In this document: one piece after another, positions 40,021-49,051 of the stretch | How positions within the stretch are numbered: position 1 is the first letter of the stretch | How the letters are laid out: each line of letters starts with the position of its first letter | NCBI RefSeq assembly: GCF_001718195.1 | Contig: NZ_MCNV01000003.1 | Location: 372,001-436,000, forward strand | Origin: Paraburkholderia nodosa | Lineage (GTDB): Bacteria; Pseudomonadota; Gammaproteobacteria; Burkholderiales; Burkholderiaceae | Reading direction: 5' to 3' | DNA length: 64,000 nucleotides | Position numbers and translations under genes: made by a program | Notes under the pieces: model-generated | Told to the model about the DNA's origin: nothing | Databases searched by the model: none | What the model saw: only the letters and a program-made list of their open reading frames with translations

Positions 40021-41103
40021 TCACGGGTGCGGCGGCAGCGTGCGCAAGAACGCATCTACGTCGGGATAACGCAAACGCACGCGCAGTTCGCGCTTGAGGC
40101 GCGTATTGGCGAGCCGTCTCGACTCCCGCATGAACGACAGCAAGACCGGCTCGAGTTCGCGCTCGGCCTCGGCGCGGCTCACGCGCGGGGCGCGCGCGAG
40201 GCCGAAGGCATCGGCCACGCGGTCGAAGTACTCGCCCATCTTCAGTTCGCTGTCGTCCGTCGCGTGGATCGTGCGCCCCGGGCGGCCGTGCGTCGCGAGG
40301 CGCAGGAGAATCGCCGCGAGGTCGTCTGCGTGGATGTGGCTCGTGTAGACGTCGTCGCTCGCTACGAGCGCTGGCGTGCGCTTTTCCAGCCGGGCGAGCG
40401 GGAGACGGTTTGCGGCATAAATGCCGGGAATGCGCGCGATCGTGGCGCTGAGCGCGCCGCGCGCCGTCGCGCGGCGCAGTTGCCGTTCGGCCGACACCCG
40501 GCGAATGGCGCGGGCGTTGGCGGGCTGCACCGTGCGTGTTTCGTCGATGCGCGCGCCGCCGCAATCCCCGTACACCCCCGTCGTGCTCGCGTAGACGAGC
40601 CTCGGGCGTTCGAGCCGCTTGCGCCGGGCGCCGGAAAACCGCCGGATGCGCTCGGGTACAATGACGGATGCTCCAAAGGCTGCGGCTTGGCCGACAGCGC
40701 TGCGGCGCATGCGGTCCACGAGGCAATGCAATGGGGGCCGCAAGGCGCGCGGCGCGGCGCCCGCCAGCGCAGGCCGCGACACCGCGCGACGCCGCACCGC
40801 CAGCGCCGCGATCAGGCGGCGCGTGCGCAGGTCGTCGTCGCCGGATTTTTGCGGTGGCGCGAGGTGCAGGACGGTGCGAGCCAGGCCCGCGATCCGCGCG
40901 AGACTCCTGCGGGAATCGAGGTCGCCGCGCACCGGCGTGGCTCCCGCGGCCCGTACGACGTCTGCGCGCTCGGCACGGCGCGCGAGCGCGAATACGCGCG
41001 CGCGGTCTGGCCGCTCGCGCAACTGGGTGACGCCGCGCAGGCCGACGTCGCCGCAACCGACAATCAGGATGCGCGCACGGCGCAAGGTTCGTGTGGCGAT
41101 CAT
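40021..41103 (-). CDS. SDR-family NAD(P)-dependent epimerase/dehydratase-like protein
   Basis: 360 residues with an N-terminal Rossmann motif (ILIVGCGDVGLRG) and an atypical extended-SDR active site around YASTTGVYGDCGG. The downstream DDVYTSHIHADDLAAILL segment is typical of YeeZ-like epimerases. The region of ~80-140 is an Arg/Ala-rich insertion. Substrate unknown. Divergent from the ferredoxin reductase gene by ~120 bases. The coding assignment is solid, the function general. Confidence 0.82.
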   Translation of the reverse strand: MIATRTLRRARILIVGCGDVGLRGVTQLRERPDRARVFALARRAERADVVRAAGATPVRGDLDSRRSLARIAGLARTVLHLAPPQKSGDDDLRTRRLIAALAVRRRAVSRPALAGAAPRALRPPLHCLVDRMRRSAVGQAAAFGASVIVPERIRRFSGARRKRLERPRLVYASTTGVYGDCGGARIDETRTVQPANARAIRRVSAERQLRRATARGALSATIARIPGIYAANRLPLARLEKRTPALVASDDVYTSHIHADDLAAILLRLATHGRPGRTIHATDDSELKMGEYFDRVADAFGLARAPRVSRAEAERELEPVLLSFMRESRRLANTRLKRELRVRLRYPDVDAFLRTLPPHP

Positions 41104-41224
41104 GGTGGAACCATTTTAGCGGCCCGGGCCTCGCGGCGAAGGCCGGCAAGAAAGCGCGGCAACTTACCCAAAGCGACCCGCGCCCGGAATCAACCCTCGG
41201 ATACAGACTTACGCTTCCCTGAAT

Positions 41225-42256
41225 ATGGCTTTCAACGTAACGCTCAAGCAAAGCGGCCGGCAATTCCAGGTCGAGCCCGACGAACCCATTCTCAACGCGG
41301 CCCTGCGTCAGGGCATCGGCCTGCCGTATGGCTGCAAGAACGGCGCGTGCGGCTCGTGCAAGGGCACGGTCTGCCACGGCGAAGTCGAGCAGCGCGCCCA
41401 CGCGGCTTCGGCGCTTTCCAATGACGAAAGAACGCGCGGCATGGCCCTCTTCTGCTGTGCGACGGCGCAAACCGACCTCGAAATCGACATCCGCGAAGTG
41501 GCGGGCGTGGGCGACGTGCAGGTGCGCAAGCTGCCTACCCGCATCGCCGCCATCGAGCGCCGCGCCGACGACGTCGTCGTCCTCAAGCTGCAACTGCCCG
41601 CCAACGAGCGCCTGCAGTATCTCGCCGGCCAGTACCTCGAATTCATCCTCAAGGACGGCACGCGCCGCAGCTACTCCATGGCGAGCGCGCCGCACGAGCA
41701 AGGCCCGATCGAGCTGCACATCCGCCACATGCCGGGCGGCAAGTTCACCGACCACGTCTTCTCGCAGATGAAGGAGCGCGACATCCTGCGCTTCGAAGCG
41801 CCGCTCGGCACCTTCTTCCTGCGCGAGGAATCCGATAAGCCCATCGTGCTGCTGGCCTCCGGCACCGGCTTCGCGCCGCTCAAGGCGATCGTCGAGCACG
41901 CGGTCCACAAGAACCTGAACCGCCCGATGACGCTCTACTGGGGCGCGCGCCAGAAGAAGGACCTGTACCTGATGGAACTCGCCGAACAATGGGCGAAGGA
42001 GATTCCGAACTTCCGCTTCGTGCCGGTGCTCTCCGAGCCCGCAGCCGGCGACGACTGGACCGGCCGCACGGGCTTCGTGCACCGCGCCGTGATCGAGGAT
42101 CTGCCCAATCTTTCGGGCCACCAGGTCTATGCGTGCGGCGCGCCGGTGATGGTGGAGTCCGCGCAGCGCGACTTCACGCAGCACCACGGTCTGCCCGAAG
42201 AGGAGTTCTACGCGGACTCGTTCACGAGCGCCGCCGACCTCGCGAACGCCGTCTGA
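41225..42256 (+). CDS. 2Fe-2S ferredoxin-flavin reductase (CDP-6-deoxy-delta-3,4-glucoseen reductase-like)
   Basis: 343 residues. The N-terminal plant-type ferredoxin domain has Cys37, Cys42, Cys45 and Cys77 (C-x4-C-x2-C...C). Residues ~100-200 form the FAD domain (RRSYSMASAP for flavin) and ~205-335 the NAD(P)H domain (LLASGTGFAPLKAIVEH, VYACGAPVMVESA). It transfers electrons from NAD(P)H through flavin to the cluster, for an unknown acceptor. Databases commonly name such proteins AscD-like, but no dideoxysugar genes are nearby, so a general oxygenase- or reductase-partner role is as likely. Confidence 0.88.
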   Translation: MAFNVTLKQSGRQFQVEPDEPILNAALRQGIGLPYGCKNGACGSCKGTVCHGEVEQRAHAASALSNDERTRGMALFCCATAQTDLEIDIREVAGVGDVQVRKLPTRIAAIERRADDVVVLKLQLPANERLQYLAGQYLEFILKDGTRRSYSMASAPHEQGPIELHIRHMPGGKFTDHVFSQMKERDILRFEAPLGTFFLREESDKPIVLLASGTGFAPLKAIVEHAVHKNLNRPMTLYWGARQKKDLYLMELAEQWAKEIPNFRFVPVLSEPAAGDDWTGRTGFVHRAVIEDLPNLSGHQVYACGAPVMVESAQRDFTQHHGLPEEEFYADSFTSAADLANAV

Positions 42257-42357
42257 AGCTCGCCCGAGCGGGTCGTTGCGTGTGCAATGCATCGACCCGC
42301 CGGGCAGTCGTCACGAAAAATTCTTCGGCCGCCTGGAAAAATTCGGCACATTGATGG

Positions 42358-42387
42358 TTTACATCGCCATTCGGCTTGTCGTATTCT
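42358..42387 (+). promoter_or_regulatory. Possible promoter of the arginine leader
   Basis: TTTACA (42358-42363), 18-base spacer, TATTCT (42382-42387). If used, transcription would start at or next to the leader ATG (42395), giving a leaderless leader-peptide mRNA. Both hexamers deviate from consensus. Confidence 0.4.
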
Positions 42388-42394
42388 TGCGCCC

Positions 42395-42445
42395 ATGAAC
42401 TGCATCCTGTCCGCCCTCCGACGTCGCCGCTCGCCCCATCTTTAG
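42395..42445 (+). CDS. Candidate arginine leader peptide (16 residues)
   Basis: ATG to TAG encodes [16 protein letters not shown]. The four arginine codons are adjacent (CGA CGT CGC CGC, 42419-42430) and end 12 bases before the stop codon. No Shine-Dalgarno precedes the ATG, but the transcription start may coincide with it. The following GGCCTGGCT (42446-42454) begins directly after the stop, where a ribosome waiting at that stop would cover it. The position relative to the terminator and an arginine-pathway gene fits a classical attenuation leader peptide. Confidence 0.5.
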   Translation: MNCILSALRRRRSPHL

Positions 42446-42537
42446 GGCCTGGCTACTCGCGGACGCGCGTTGTACATCTCAACGCACAGCAAGTTCGAAT
42501 CACGAAAGCCACGGCCAGTCCGTGGCTTTTTGTTTTT
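42446..42537 (+). promoter_or_regulatory. Candidate arginine-responsive transcription attenuator
   Basis: Terminator form: AAAGCCACGG-CCAGT-CCGTGGCTTT (42505-42529) followed by a T-rich tail to 42537. Antiterminator form: GGCCTGGCT (42446-42454) pairs with AGCCACGGCC (42507-42516) through nine base pairs with one bulged C, destroying the terminator's 5' arm. A 6-bp hairpin GCGTTG-TACATCT-CAACGC (42467-42485) fits inside the antiterminator loop. A ribosome stalled on the Arg codons would leave the antiterminator free; one reaching the stop would mask it. The terminator could also simply end the preceding gene's transcript. Confidence 0.5.
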
Positions 42538-42588
42538 CCGCCGTATCTTCTTCAACCCTTGTGCAGCCCCAACGCGGAGCCCGTTGCC

Positions 42589-43773
42589 ATGAATTATTCC
42601 GAATACCCGATCGAGTCGCTGATGTACATCACCAACCGGCCCGAAATCGTTTTCACGCATGGCAAGGGGTCGTGGCTCTACGACAACGAGGGCAAGCGAT
42701 ACCTGGACTTCATCCAGGGTTGGGCCGTCAACAGCCTCGGGCATTGCAACGACGGCATGATCGAGGCGCTGGAGCAGCAGTCGCGCCTGCTCATCAACCC
42801 GTCGCCGGCCTTCTACAACGAGCCGATGGCGAAGCTCGCGGGCCTGCTCACCGAGCACAGCTGCTTCGACAAGGTGTTCTTCGCCAACAGCGGCGCCGAA
42901 GCCAACGAAGGCGCGATCAAGCTCGCGCGCAAGTGGGGCAAGAAGCATCGTGACGGCGCCTACGAGATCATCACGTTCGACCACAGCTTCCACGGCCGCA
43001 CGATCGCGACGATGTCGGCGAGCGGCAAGCCGGGCTGGGACACGATCTACGCACCGCAAGTGCCGGGCTTCCCGAAGGCCGATCTGAACGACATCGCCTC
43101 GGTCGAGAAGCTCATCACCGCGAAGACCGTCGCCGTGATGCTCGAGCCGATCCAGGGCGAAGGCGGCGTGATTCCCGCCACGCGCGAATTCATGCAGCAA
43201 CTGCGCGCGCTCACGAAGAAGCACGGCATCCTGCTGATCGTCGACGAAGTGCAGAGCGGCTGCGGCCGTGCGGGCACCCTCTTCGCCTACGAACTCTCGG
43301 GCATCGAGCCGGACATCATGACGCTCGGCAAGGGCATCGGCGGCGGCGTGCCGCTCGCTGCACTGCTCGCGAAGAAGGAAATCTCCGTGTTCGAGGCGGG
43401 CGACCAGGGCGGCACGTACAACGGCAACCCGCTGATGACCGCCGTGGGCTATTCGGTGATCTCGCAACTGGTTGCGCCCGGCTTCCTCGAAGGCGTGCGT
43501 GAGCGCAGCGAGTATCTGCGCGAAAAGCTGCTCGAGCTTTCGGCCGAACGCGGCTTCCAGGGCGAGCGTGGCGAAGGCTTGCTGCGCGCGCTGCTGCTCG
43601 GCAAGGACATCGGGCCGGAGATCGTCGAGAAGGCGCGTCTCATGCAGCCGGACGGCCTGCTGCTCAACGCCGCGCGCCCGAACCTGCTGCGCTTCATGCC
43701 GGCGCTGAACGTGACGACGCAGGAAATCGACCAGATGATGGCGATGCTGCGCACGATCCTCGACTCGCTGTAA
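42589..43773 (+). CDS. argD: Acetylornithine aminotransferase-type enzyme
   Basis: 394 residues, class III PLP aminotransferase. Motifs: [70 protein letters not shown] and the Schiff-base Lys in [20 protein letters not shown]. This is closest to ArgD-type acetylornithine/succinylornithine transaminases, which make N-acetylornithine in arginine synthesis or work in reverse in catabolism. The ATG at 42589 has GGAG nine bases upstream. A leader with four Arg codons and a terminator lies ahead of it, which favours a biosynthetic role. A GNAT gene follows after 19 bases. Confidence 0.88.
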   Translation: MNYSEYPIESLMYITNRPEIVFTHGKGSWLYDNEGKRYLDFIQGWAVNSLGHCNDGMIEALEQQSRLLINPSPAFYNEPMAKLAGLLTEHSCFDKVFFANSGAEANEGAIKLARKWGKKHRDGAYEIITFDHSFHGRTIATMSASGKPGWDTIYAPQVPGFPKADLNDIASVEKLITAKTVAVMLEPIQGEGGVIPATREFMQQLRALTKKHGILLIVDEVQSGCGRAGTLFAYELSGIEPDIMTLGKGIGGGVPLAALLAKKEISVFEAGDQGGTYNGNPLMTAVGYSVISQLVAPGFLEGVRERSEYLREKLLELSAERGFQGERGEGLLRALLLGKDIGPEIVEKARLMQPDGLLLNAARPNLLRFMPALNVTTQEIDQMMAMLRTILDSL

Positions 43774-43792
43774 TTCGAGGGGAGCACGAGCG

Positions 43793-44263
43793 ATGTCCGT
43801 CACGATCCGCGTGTTCAGCGAAGCCGACACCGAAGCGGTGATCGCGCTCTGGCTGCAGGCGTTTCCCGAGTACAACGATGCGAGCCGGCCGCATCGCAAT
43901 CCGCGTCTGTCGATCGCGAACAAGCTCGGCACCCAGCCGGAGCTGTTCTTCGTTGCGGTTCGCGACGGTGGCGACGTCGACGGCGCGCTCATCGGCACGG
44001 CCATGGCCGGTTACGACGGGCATCGCGGCTGGCTCTATTCGGTCGCCGTCGCGCCCGATGCGCGGCGCCACGGCCTCGGCACGCGGCTCGTGCGCCATGC
44101 GGAAAACGCGCTCGCCGCGCTGGGTTGCCTCAAGCTCAACCTTCAGGTGCTCACCGACAAAGCCGAGGTGCTCGCGTTCTACGAGCAGCTTGGCTATCGC
44201 ACCGATGCTGTGGTGAGTCTCGGCAAGCGCCTCGCCGTGCAGGAGTCCGAAGCGCTCGTCTGA
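43793..44263 (+). CDS. GNAT-family N-acetyltransferase (YpeA-like)
   Basis: 156 residues. The acetyl-CoA pyrophosphate loop reads VAVAPDARRHGLGTRLVRHAENAL (R-x-x-G-x-G/A form), preceded by GWLYSVAV and followed by LNLQVLTDKAEVLAFYEQLGY. The family resembles E. coli YpeA, of unknown substrate. As the second gene of the argD operon, it could acetylate an amino acid such as glutamate or ornithine; this is inference from position only. Terminator at 44287. Confidence 0.85.
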   Translation: MSVTIRVFSEADTEAVIALWLQAFPEYNDASRPHRNPRLSIANKLGTQPELFFVAVRDGGDVDGALIGTAMAGYDGHRGWLYSVAVAPDARRHGLGTRLVRHAENALAALGCLKLNLQVLTDKAEVLAFYEQLGYRTDAVVSLGKRLAVQESEALV

Positions 44264-44286
44264 GCATCATTGGTCGACGCCATGAA

Positions 44287-44322
44287 AAAAGCCGCATGGG
44301 GTCGCACCCATGCGGCTTTTGT
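44287..44322. terminator. Bidirectional intrinsic terminator
   Basis: AAAAGCCGCATGGG-GTCGCA-CCCATGCGGCTTTT: a perfect 14-pair stem counting the A-T ends. It ends the argD-GNAT operon and the convergent liv operon. Confidence 0.9.
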
Positions 44323-44358
44323 TTTGATGCGGCCGCGCGGACCGCAATGCCATGCAGC

Positions 44359-45074
<716 letters not shown>

Positions 45075-45075
<1 letters not shown>

Positions 45076-45851
45076 CAGTGAACCCCCGCACCCAGATATG
45101 CCTCGATCACCTTCGGGTCCTTCTGCACGTCTTGCGGCAGCCCTTCGGAGATCACCTTGCCATAGTCGAGCACTGTCATCCGGTTGCACAGGCCCATCAC
45201 CAGTTTCACGTCGTGCTCGATCAGCAGGATGGTCTTGCCATCGGCGCGGATCTTGTCGAGCAGGCGCGTGAGTTCGACCTTCTCGGTCGCGTTCATGCCG
45301 GCTGCCGGCTCGTCGAGCGCGAGCAGCTTCGGATCGGTCGCGAGCGCACGCGCGATTTCCAGACGGCGCTGGTGGCCGTACGAGAGGTTGCGCGAGGTGT
45401 AGTCCGCGTATTGCGCGATGCCCACGTATTCGAGCAGCTCGATCGCACGCTCCTTGATCTCGCGCTCTTCCTGACGCTCCGAGGGAGTCTGGAACACGGC
45501 GCCGAGCAGGCCGTGCTTCGTGCGCACGTGGCGGCCGACCATCACGTTCTCGAGCGCGGTCATACCGCCGAACAGACGGATGTTCTGGAACGTACGCGCA
45601 ATGCCGGCCTGCGCCACCTGATAAACGGCGGTCGGCGTATAAGCCGTGCCGTCGAGCTTGAATTCGCCCGAATCGGGCGTGTAGAGGCCGGTAATCACGT
45701 TGAAGAACGTCGTCTTGCCGGCGCCGTTCGGGCCGATCAGGCCGTAGATCGTGCCTTCCTCGATCTGCAGGCCGACGTCGGACAGCGCCTGCAGGCCGCC
45801 GAAGCGTTTGTTCACGCCCTTCACGGACAGGCGGATAGCTTTGTTGCTCAT
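45075..45851 (-). CDS. livG: Branched-chain amino acid ABC transporter ATPase LivG
   Basis: 258 residues. Walker A GPNGAGKTTFFNVITG, the LivG-type ARTFQNIRLFGGMTALENVMVGRH, signature NLSYGHQRRLEIARA and Walker B LLALDEPAAGMN. It pairs with LivF to drive import through LivH-LivM. The GGGGAG ribosome site precedes the start. Third gene of livHMGF. Confidence 0.95.
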
Positions 45852-45866
45852 ATTCTGTTCTCCCCG

Positions 45867-47036
45867 TTATGCGCGAACCGGCTTCTTGCTGGCACGCTTG
45901 GCGATCTTCGCGATCTTGTCTTCGTGCTTCGCCGCCGGCCACAGGCCTTCCGAGCGATACAGCATGATGACGACCATGGCGAGGCCGTAGAGCAGCTGAC
46001 GAATGACTTCCGTATCGACGACTTCGTGACCGAACAGCATGTGCTGGAGCGGGCCCATCGTCGAGCGCAGGAACTCGGGGAAAATGGCGAGCAGCACGGC
46101 GCCGAGAATCACGCCGGGGATGTGGCCCATGCCGCCGAGCACCACGCAGGCGAGCACGACGACCGACTCCCAGAAGGTGAACGATTCCGGCGACACGAAG
46201 CCCTGGAACGCACCGAACATCGCGCCCGACAGGCCGCCGAACGACGCGCCCATCGCGAACGCGAGCAGCTTGACGTTACGGGTATTGATGCCCATGGCCT
46301 TGGCGGCGATTTCGTCTTCGCGGATCGCGGCCCATGCGCGGCCGATACGCGAGTGCTGCAGACGCGTACACACCCAGATCACGAGCAGCGCGCAGATCAC
46401 GAACACGTAGTAGTACATGTAGACCGACGTGAACGTGAAGCCGAGGATCTCGTGCGGCTGCGCGAGATTGAAGCCGAACACCTGCAGCGGCGCGACGCCG
46501 GTAATGCCCTGCGGCCCGTTGGTGATGTTCACCGGACGGTCGAGGTTGTTCATGAAGATACGAACGATTTCCCCGAAGCCCAGCGTCACGATCGCGAGGT
46601 AGTCGCCGCGCAGGCGCAGCGTCGGCGCACCGAGCAGCACGCCGAACAGCGCGGCGAGCGCCATGGCGCACGGAATCACGATCCAGTACGGCGTATGCAT
46701 GCCGCCCGGGAACATGTTGGCGATCCACGTGAACTGCGTGGTCAGGTGCGGCGAAGTCAGCAGCGCGGCGACGTAGGCGCCCACCGCGTAGAACGCGATG
46801 TAGCCCAGGTCCAGCAGGCCGGCGAAGCCCACCACCACGTTCAGGCCCAGCGCGAGCATCACGTACAGCATCGCGAAGTCGAGCACGCGCACCCAGTAGT
46901 TGCCGCCCGCGGCGCCCACCACGAAGGGAAGCGCTGCCACGACGATGGCCGTCACGATGCCGACCGTGAGGGTCTTCGTCATGTTCTTTTCGGGGATGAG
47001 CGTCGTCGACGGCTCGATCGGTTGAATTGAAGTCAT
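45867..47036 (-). CDS. livM: Branched-chain amino acid ABC transporter permease LivM
   Basis: 389-residue inner-membrane permease. The start at 47036 has GGGAG nine bases upstream. About ten hydrophobic segments follow a short cytosolic leader. The LivM signature is seen in YVMLALGLNVVVGFAGLLDLGYIAFYAVGAYVAALL and the cytoplasmic LRLRGDYLAIVTLGFGEIVRI. The C-terminal tail (KHEDKIAKIAKRASKKPVRA) is strongly basic. Confidence 0.95.
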   Translation of the reverse strand: MTSIQPIEPSTTLIPEKNMTKTLTVGIVTAIVVAALPFVVGAAGGNYWVRVLDFAMLYVMLALGLNVVVGFAGLLDLGYIAFYAVGAYVAALLTSPHLTTQFTWIANMFPGGMHTPYWIVIPCAMALAALFGVLLGAPTLRLRGDYLAIVTLGFGEIVRIFMNNLDRPVNITNGPQGITGVAPLQVFGFNLAQPHEILGFTFTSVYMYYYVFVICALLVIWVCTRLQHSRIGRAWAAIREDEIAAKAMGINTRNVKLLAFAMGASFGGLSGAMFGAFQGFVSPESFTFWESVVVLACVVLGGMGHIPGVILGAVLLAIFPEFLRSTMGPLQHMLFGHEVVDTEVIRQLLYGLAMVVIMLYRSEGLWPAAKHEDKIAKIAKRASKKPVRA

Positions 47037-47052
47037 GTTGTGTTACTCCCTC

Positions 47053-48003
47053 TTATGCGCGGTCCGCGACACGTTCGCCCAGCAGCCCCGACGGACGGAA
47101 CACGAGCACGACGATCAGCACGATGAATGCGAAGACGTCCTGATAGTTACTGCCGAACACCCCGCCGGTCAGGTTGCCGATGTAGCCTGCGCCGAGCTGC
47201 TCGATCAGACCGAGCACCACGCCGCCGACCATCGCGCCGCCGAGGTTGCCGATACCGCCCAGCACCGCGGCCGTGAAGGCCTTCATGCCGGGGATAAAGC
47301 CCATGTAGAAGTGAGCGTTGCCGTATTCCGAGGCGATCATCACGCCGGCCAGCGCGGCGAGCGCCGAGCCGATCATGAACGTGGCCGAGATCACGAAGTT
47401 CGGGTTCACGCCCATCAGCGAAGCATTGTTCGGGTTCTCGGCGATGGCGCGCATGGCGCGGCCGAGCTTGGTCTTGTGCACGAGGAGCAGGAGGCCCGCC
47501 ATCACGACGAACGCGACGACGATGATGACGATTTCCGTCATCGAGATCACGGCGCCGACACCGGTTTCAGTCGGCTTGATGACGTTGATCGGGTCGGTCG
47601 AGATGAGCTGGGGAAACGCGAGCGGATTGCGGCCCCAGATGATCATGGCGAGCGTCTGCAGCAGGATCGACACACCGATCGCGGTGATCAGCGGCGCGAG
47701 GCGCGGCGCGCGGCGCAGCGGTCGGTACGCGACCTTTTCGATCGTGTACCCGACGACCGCACACACGAGCGCGGCAACCGCGAGCGCAATGCACAGCGTG
47801 GGGATGTTCCCGAGGCCCGGGAAATGATTGTGGAGCACGTTGATCGCGGAGAGCGCGACCATGGCGCCCACCATGAGCACGTCGCCATGCGCGAAATTGA
47901 TGATGCCCAGAATCCCGTACACCATGGTGTAGCCCAGTGCGATGATGGCATAGATGCTGCCAAGCACCAGCCCATTCAGGATCTGCTGGATGAAAATATC
48001 CAT
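47053..48003 (-). CDS. livH: Branched-chain amino acid ABC transporter permease LivH
   Basis: 316-residue inner-membrane permease, first of livHMGF. The N-terminal QQILNGLVLGSIYAIIALGYTMVYGILGIINFAHGD is diagnostic. AAGGAG lies seven bases ahead of the ATG. The genes follow each other closely (16 bases to livM, 15 to livG, one-base overlap to livF). No LivJ/K-type binding protein is encoded next to them in the window, so one must be supplied from elsewhere. Confidence 0.95.
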   Translation of the reverse strand: MDIFIQQILNGLVLGSIYAIIALGYTMVYGILGIINFAHGDVLMVGAMVALSAINVLHNHFPGLGNIPTLCIALAVAALVCAVVGYTIEKVAYRPLRRAPRLAPLITAIGVSILLQTLAMIIWGRNPLAFPQLISTDPINVIKPTETGVGAVISMTEIVIIVVAFVVMAGLLLLVHKTKLGRAMRAIAENPNNASLMGVNPNFVISATFMIGSALAALAGVMIASEYGNAHFYMGFIPGMKAFTAAVLGGIGNLGGAMVGGVVLGLIEQLGAGYIGNLTGGVFGSNYQDVFAFIVLIVVLVFRPSGLLGERVADRA

Positions 48004-48134
48004 TTAATGCTCCTTAGCCCGTGCAACCGGATTCGCGCTCGTCATCGGCCGGTGGGCGATGTTTTACGGAACCGCAACGACACTTTCGGGTATTGAAGTA
48101 AAAACCGGTAACGGTTGGCCGCCCCGGTTCGCGT

Positions 48135-48155
48135 TGCCGCTGTGTTGCAGCGGCA
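48135..48155. repeat. Small inverted repeat upstream of livH
   Basis: GCCGCT-GTGTTGC-AGCGGC, a perfect six-pair hairpin about 135 bases before livH. It could be an operator or a leader structure of the liv transcript. No promoter pair was convincing in this gap. Confidence 0.3.
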
Positions 48156-48174
48156 GGCTCGCCAAAAGCGGATG

Positions 48175-48207
48175 CAAAAACGGCACCGTCGGATGGTTCG
48201 GTGCCGT
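48175..48207 (-). terminator. Intrinsic terminator after the 100-residue gene
   Basis: On the minus strand CGGCACCG-AACCATCCGA-CGGTGCCG followed by TTTTTGC. It lies ten bases after the stop codon at 48217 and separates that gene from livH. Confidence 0.8.
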
Positions 48208-48216
48208 CGGGTTCAA

Positions 48217-48519
48217 TCAACTACGCGTCATATTCACGTTGGCGTATTCGCGGCGAGCCTTGCGGCCGGCAAACGCGAATGCGTCAAACGCCATGACTCC
48301 CACTCCCCGGCCGCCCGCGCACTGCGGGATCTCGGCTGCGAGACCCGTCGCACCCAGGCGGCGAACCGGCATGACAACGCCGATGCATGCAAAAGCAATC
48401 TGCATGCCAGAAATGATCGATGTTGTGCTCGTGCCCGTCTCGACATTGCGGCTAAGCCACGCATTGCGCGGCGCAACCGCATTTGCCGATGACGCGGCAA
48501 AAGCCGACTTGAATTGCAT
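48217..48519 (-). CDS. Unrecognised 100-residue protein with its own promoter and terminator
   Basis: Starts MQFKSAFAASSANAVAPRNA; AGGAG is nine bases ahead of the ATG. There is one moderately hydrophobic centre (MQIAFACIGVVMPVRR) and a basic C-terminal part (GRKARREYANVNMTRS). No family is recognised. A sigma70-like promoter (48597-48624) and an intrinsic terminator (48175-48207) bracket it, so it is an independent transcription unit. GC at third positions is lower than in the neighbouring genes. It might be a small exported or membrane protein, or the RNA itself might matter. Confidence 0.55.
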   Translation of the reverse strand: MQFKSAFAASSANAVAPRNAWLSRNVETGTSTTSIISGMQIAFACIGVVMPVRRLGATGLAAEIPQCAGGRGVGVMAFDAFAFAGRKARREYANVNMTRS

Positions 48520-48596
48520 TAATCAGGTCTCCTGCGCCTTCCGAAATGCTTGTCTGATGGCCTTCGCATGGAATGTCCAGCCTTCAGAACGCGCGC

Positions 48597-48624
48597 ATTG
48601 TAACGCCAATTATGCGACGGGCAA
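48597..48624 (-). promoter_or_regulatory. Promoter of the 100-residue gene
   Basis: On the minus strand TTGCCC (48624-48619), 16-base spacer, TACAAT (48602-48597). Leader of about 70 nt to the ATG at 48519. Confidence 0.55.
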
Positions 48625-48687
48625 TATTGTTGAACCGGCAGGGTTTTCCTGCATTGCAACCATATTTTTAGATAACCGCATGGGGTG

Positions 48688-48733
48688 GGTTGCACCACCG
48701 GTTGCGCCGCATTTTCGTGCACCAGTTGCACCA
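48688..48733. repeat. Four GGTTGCACCA-type direct repeats
   Basis: GGTTGCACCA (48688), GGTTGCGCCG (48700), TCGTGCACCA (48715) and AGTTGCACCA (48724), separated by 12, 15 and 9 bases. They lie about 65-110 bases upstream of the promoter of the 100-residue gene. This arrangement is typical of multiple binding sites for an activator. Confidence 0.6.
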
Positions 48734-49024
48734 AAAATCGACGCGCTTCGCATCATGTGTTGCAGATAATGGCCGCAATGCCTTGTCGCGCGGGCATTGG
48801 ATCAAATGAAGGGTATTTAAGGGAGAGCATAATAATGCCGCCCCGGCGCGGTGCATTCGTATCGAAAGGATGTCAATTGTCCCCTATATTATGGGGTCAC
48901 ACCACGTAATTCGGTCCCGCACTCTAGAGAAAACACTGATAAGAACACCCGCCGAATGTGAGGTTAACCTGCCTTTCCCCATCATACGACCCTTATTACT
49001 CGCGCGCAGTATGTGTTGCGGGCA

Positions 49025-49051
49025 TAAAAAAACGCGCCACATGGGCGCGTT
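49025..49051 (-). terminator. Intrinsic terminator after ispH
   Basis: On the minus strand AACGCGCC-CATGT-GGCGCGTT followed by TTTTT. It begins about 20 bases after the ispH stop. Confidence 0.85.

Larger units (their letters stand above)
42257..42588. other. Leader region of the argD-GNAT operon
   Basis: Contains a promoter-like pair (42358-42387), a 16-codon frame with four Arg codons (42395-42445), mutually exclusive RNA pairings and an intrinsic terminator (42505-42537), all ahead of the aminotransferase ATG at 42589. Bases 42257-42350 show nothing else; no separate terminator for the ferredoxin reductase gene is evident there. Confidence 0.6.

Noticed and set aside
42485..42505. GTTCGAATC resembling a tRNA T loop
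   Set aside because: The flanking bases do not form a T stem and there are no acceptor or anticodon arms. The stretch belongs to the argD leader.
48685..48909. Plus-strand frame with a 24-codon end part preceded by GGGAG (ATG near 48835)
   Set aside because: The upstream part has no start signal, and the short end part has only a ribosome-site-like sequence; not enough to call a gene.
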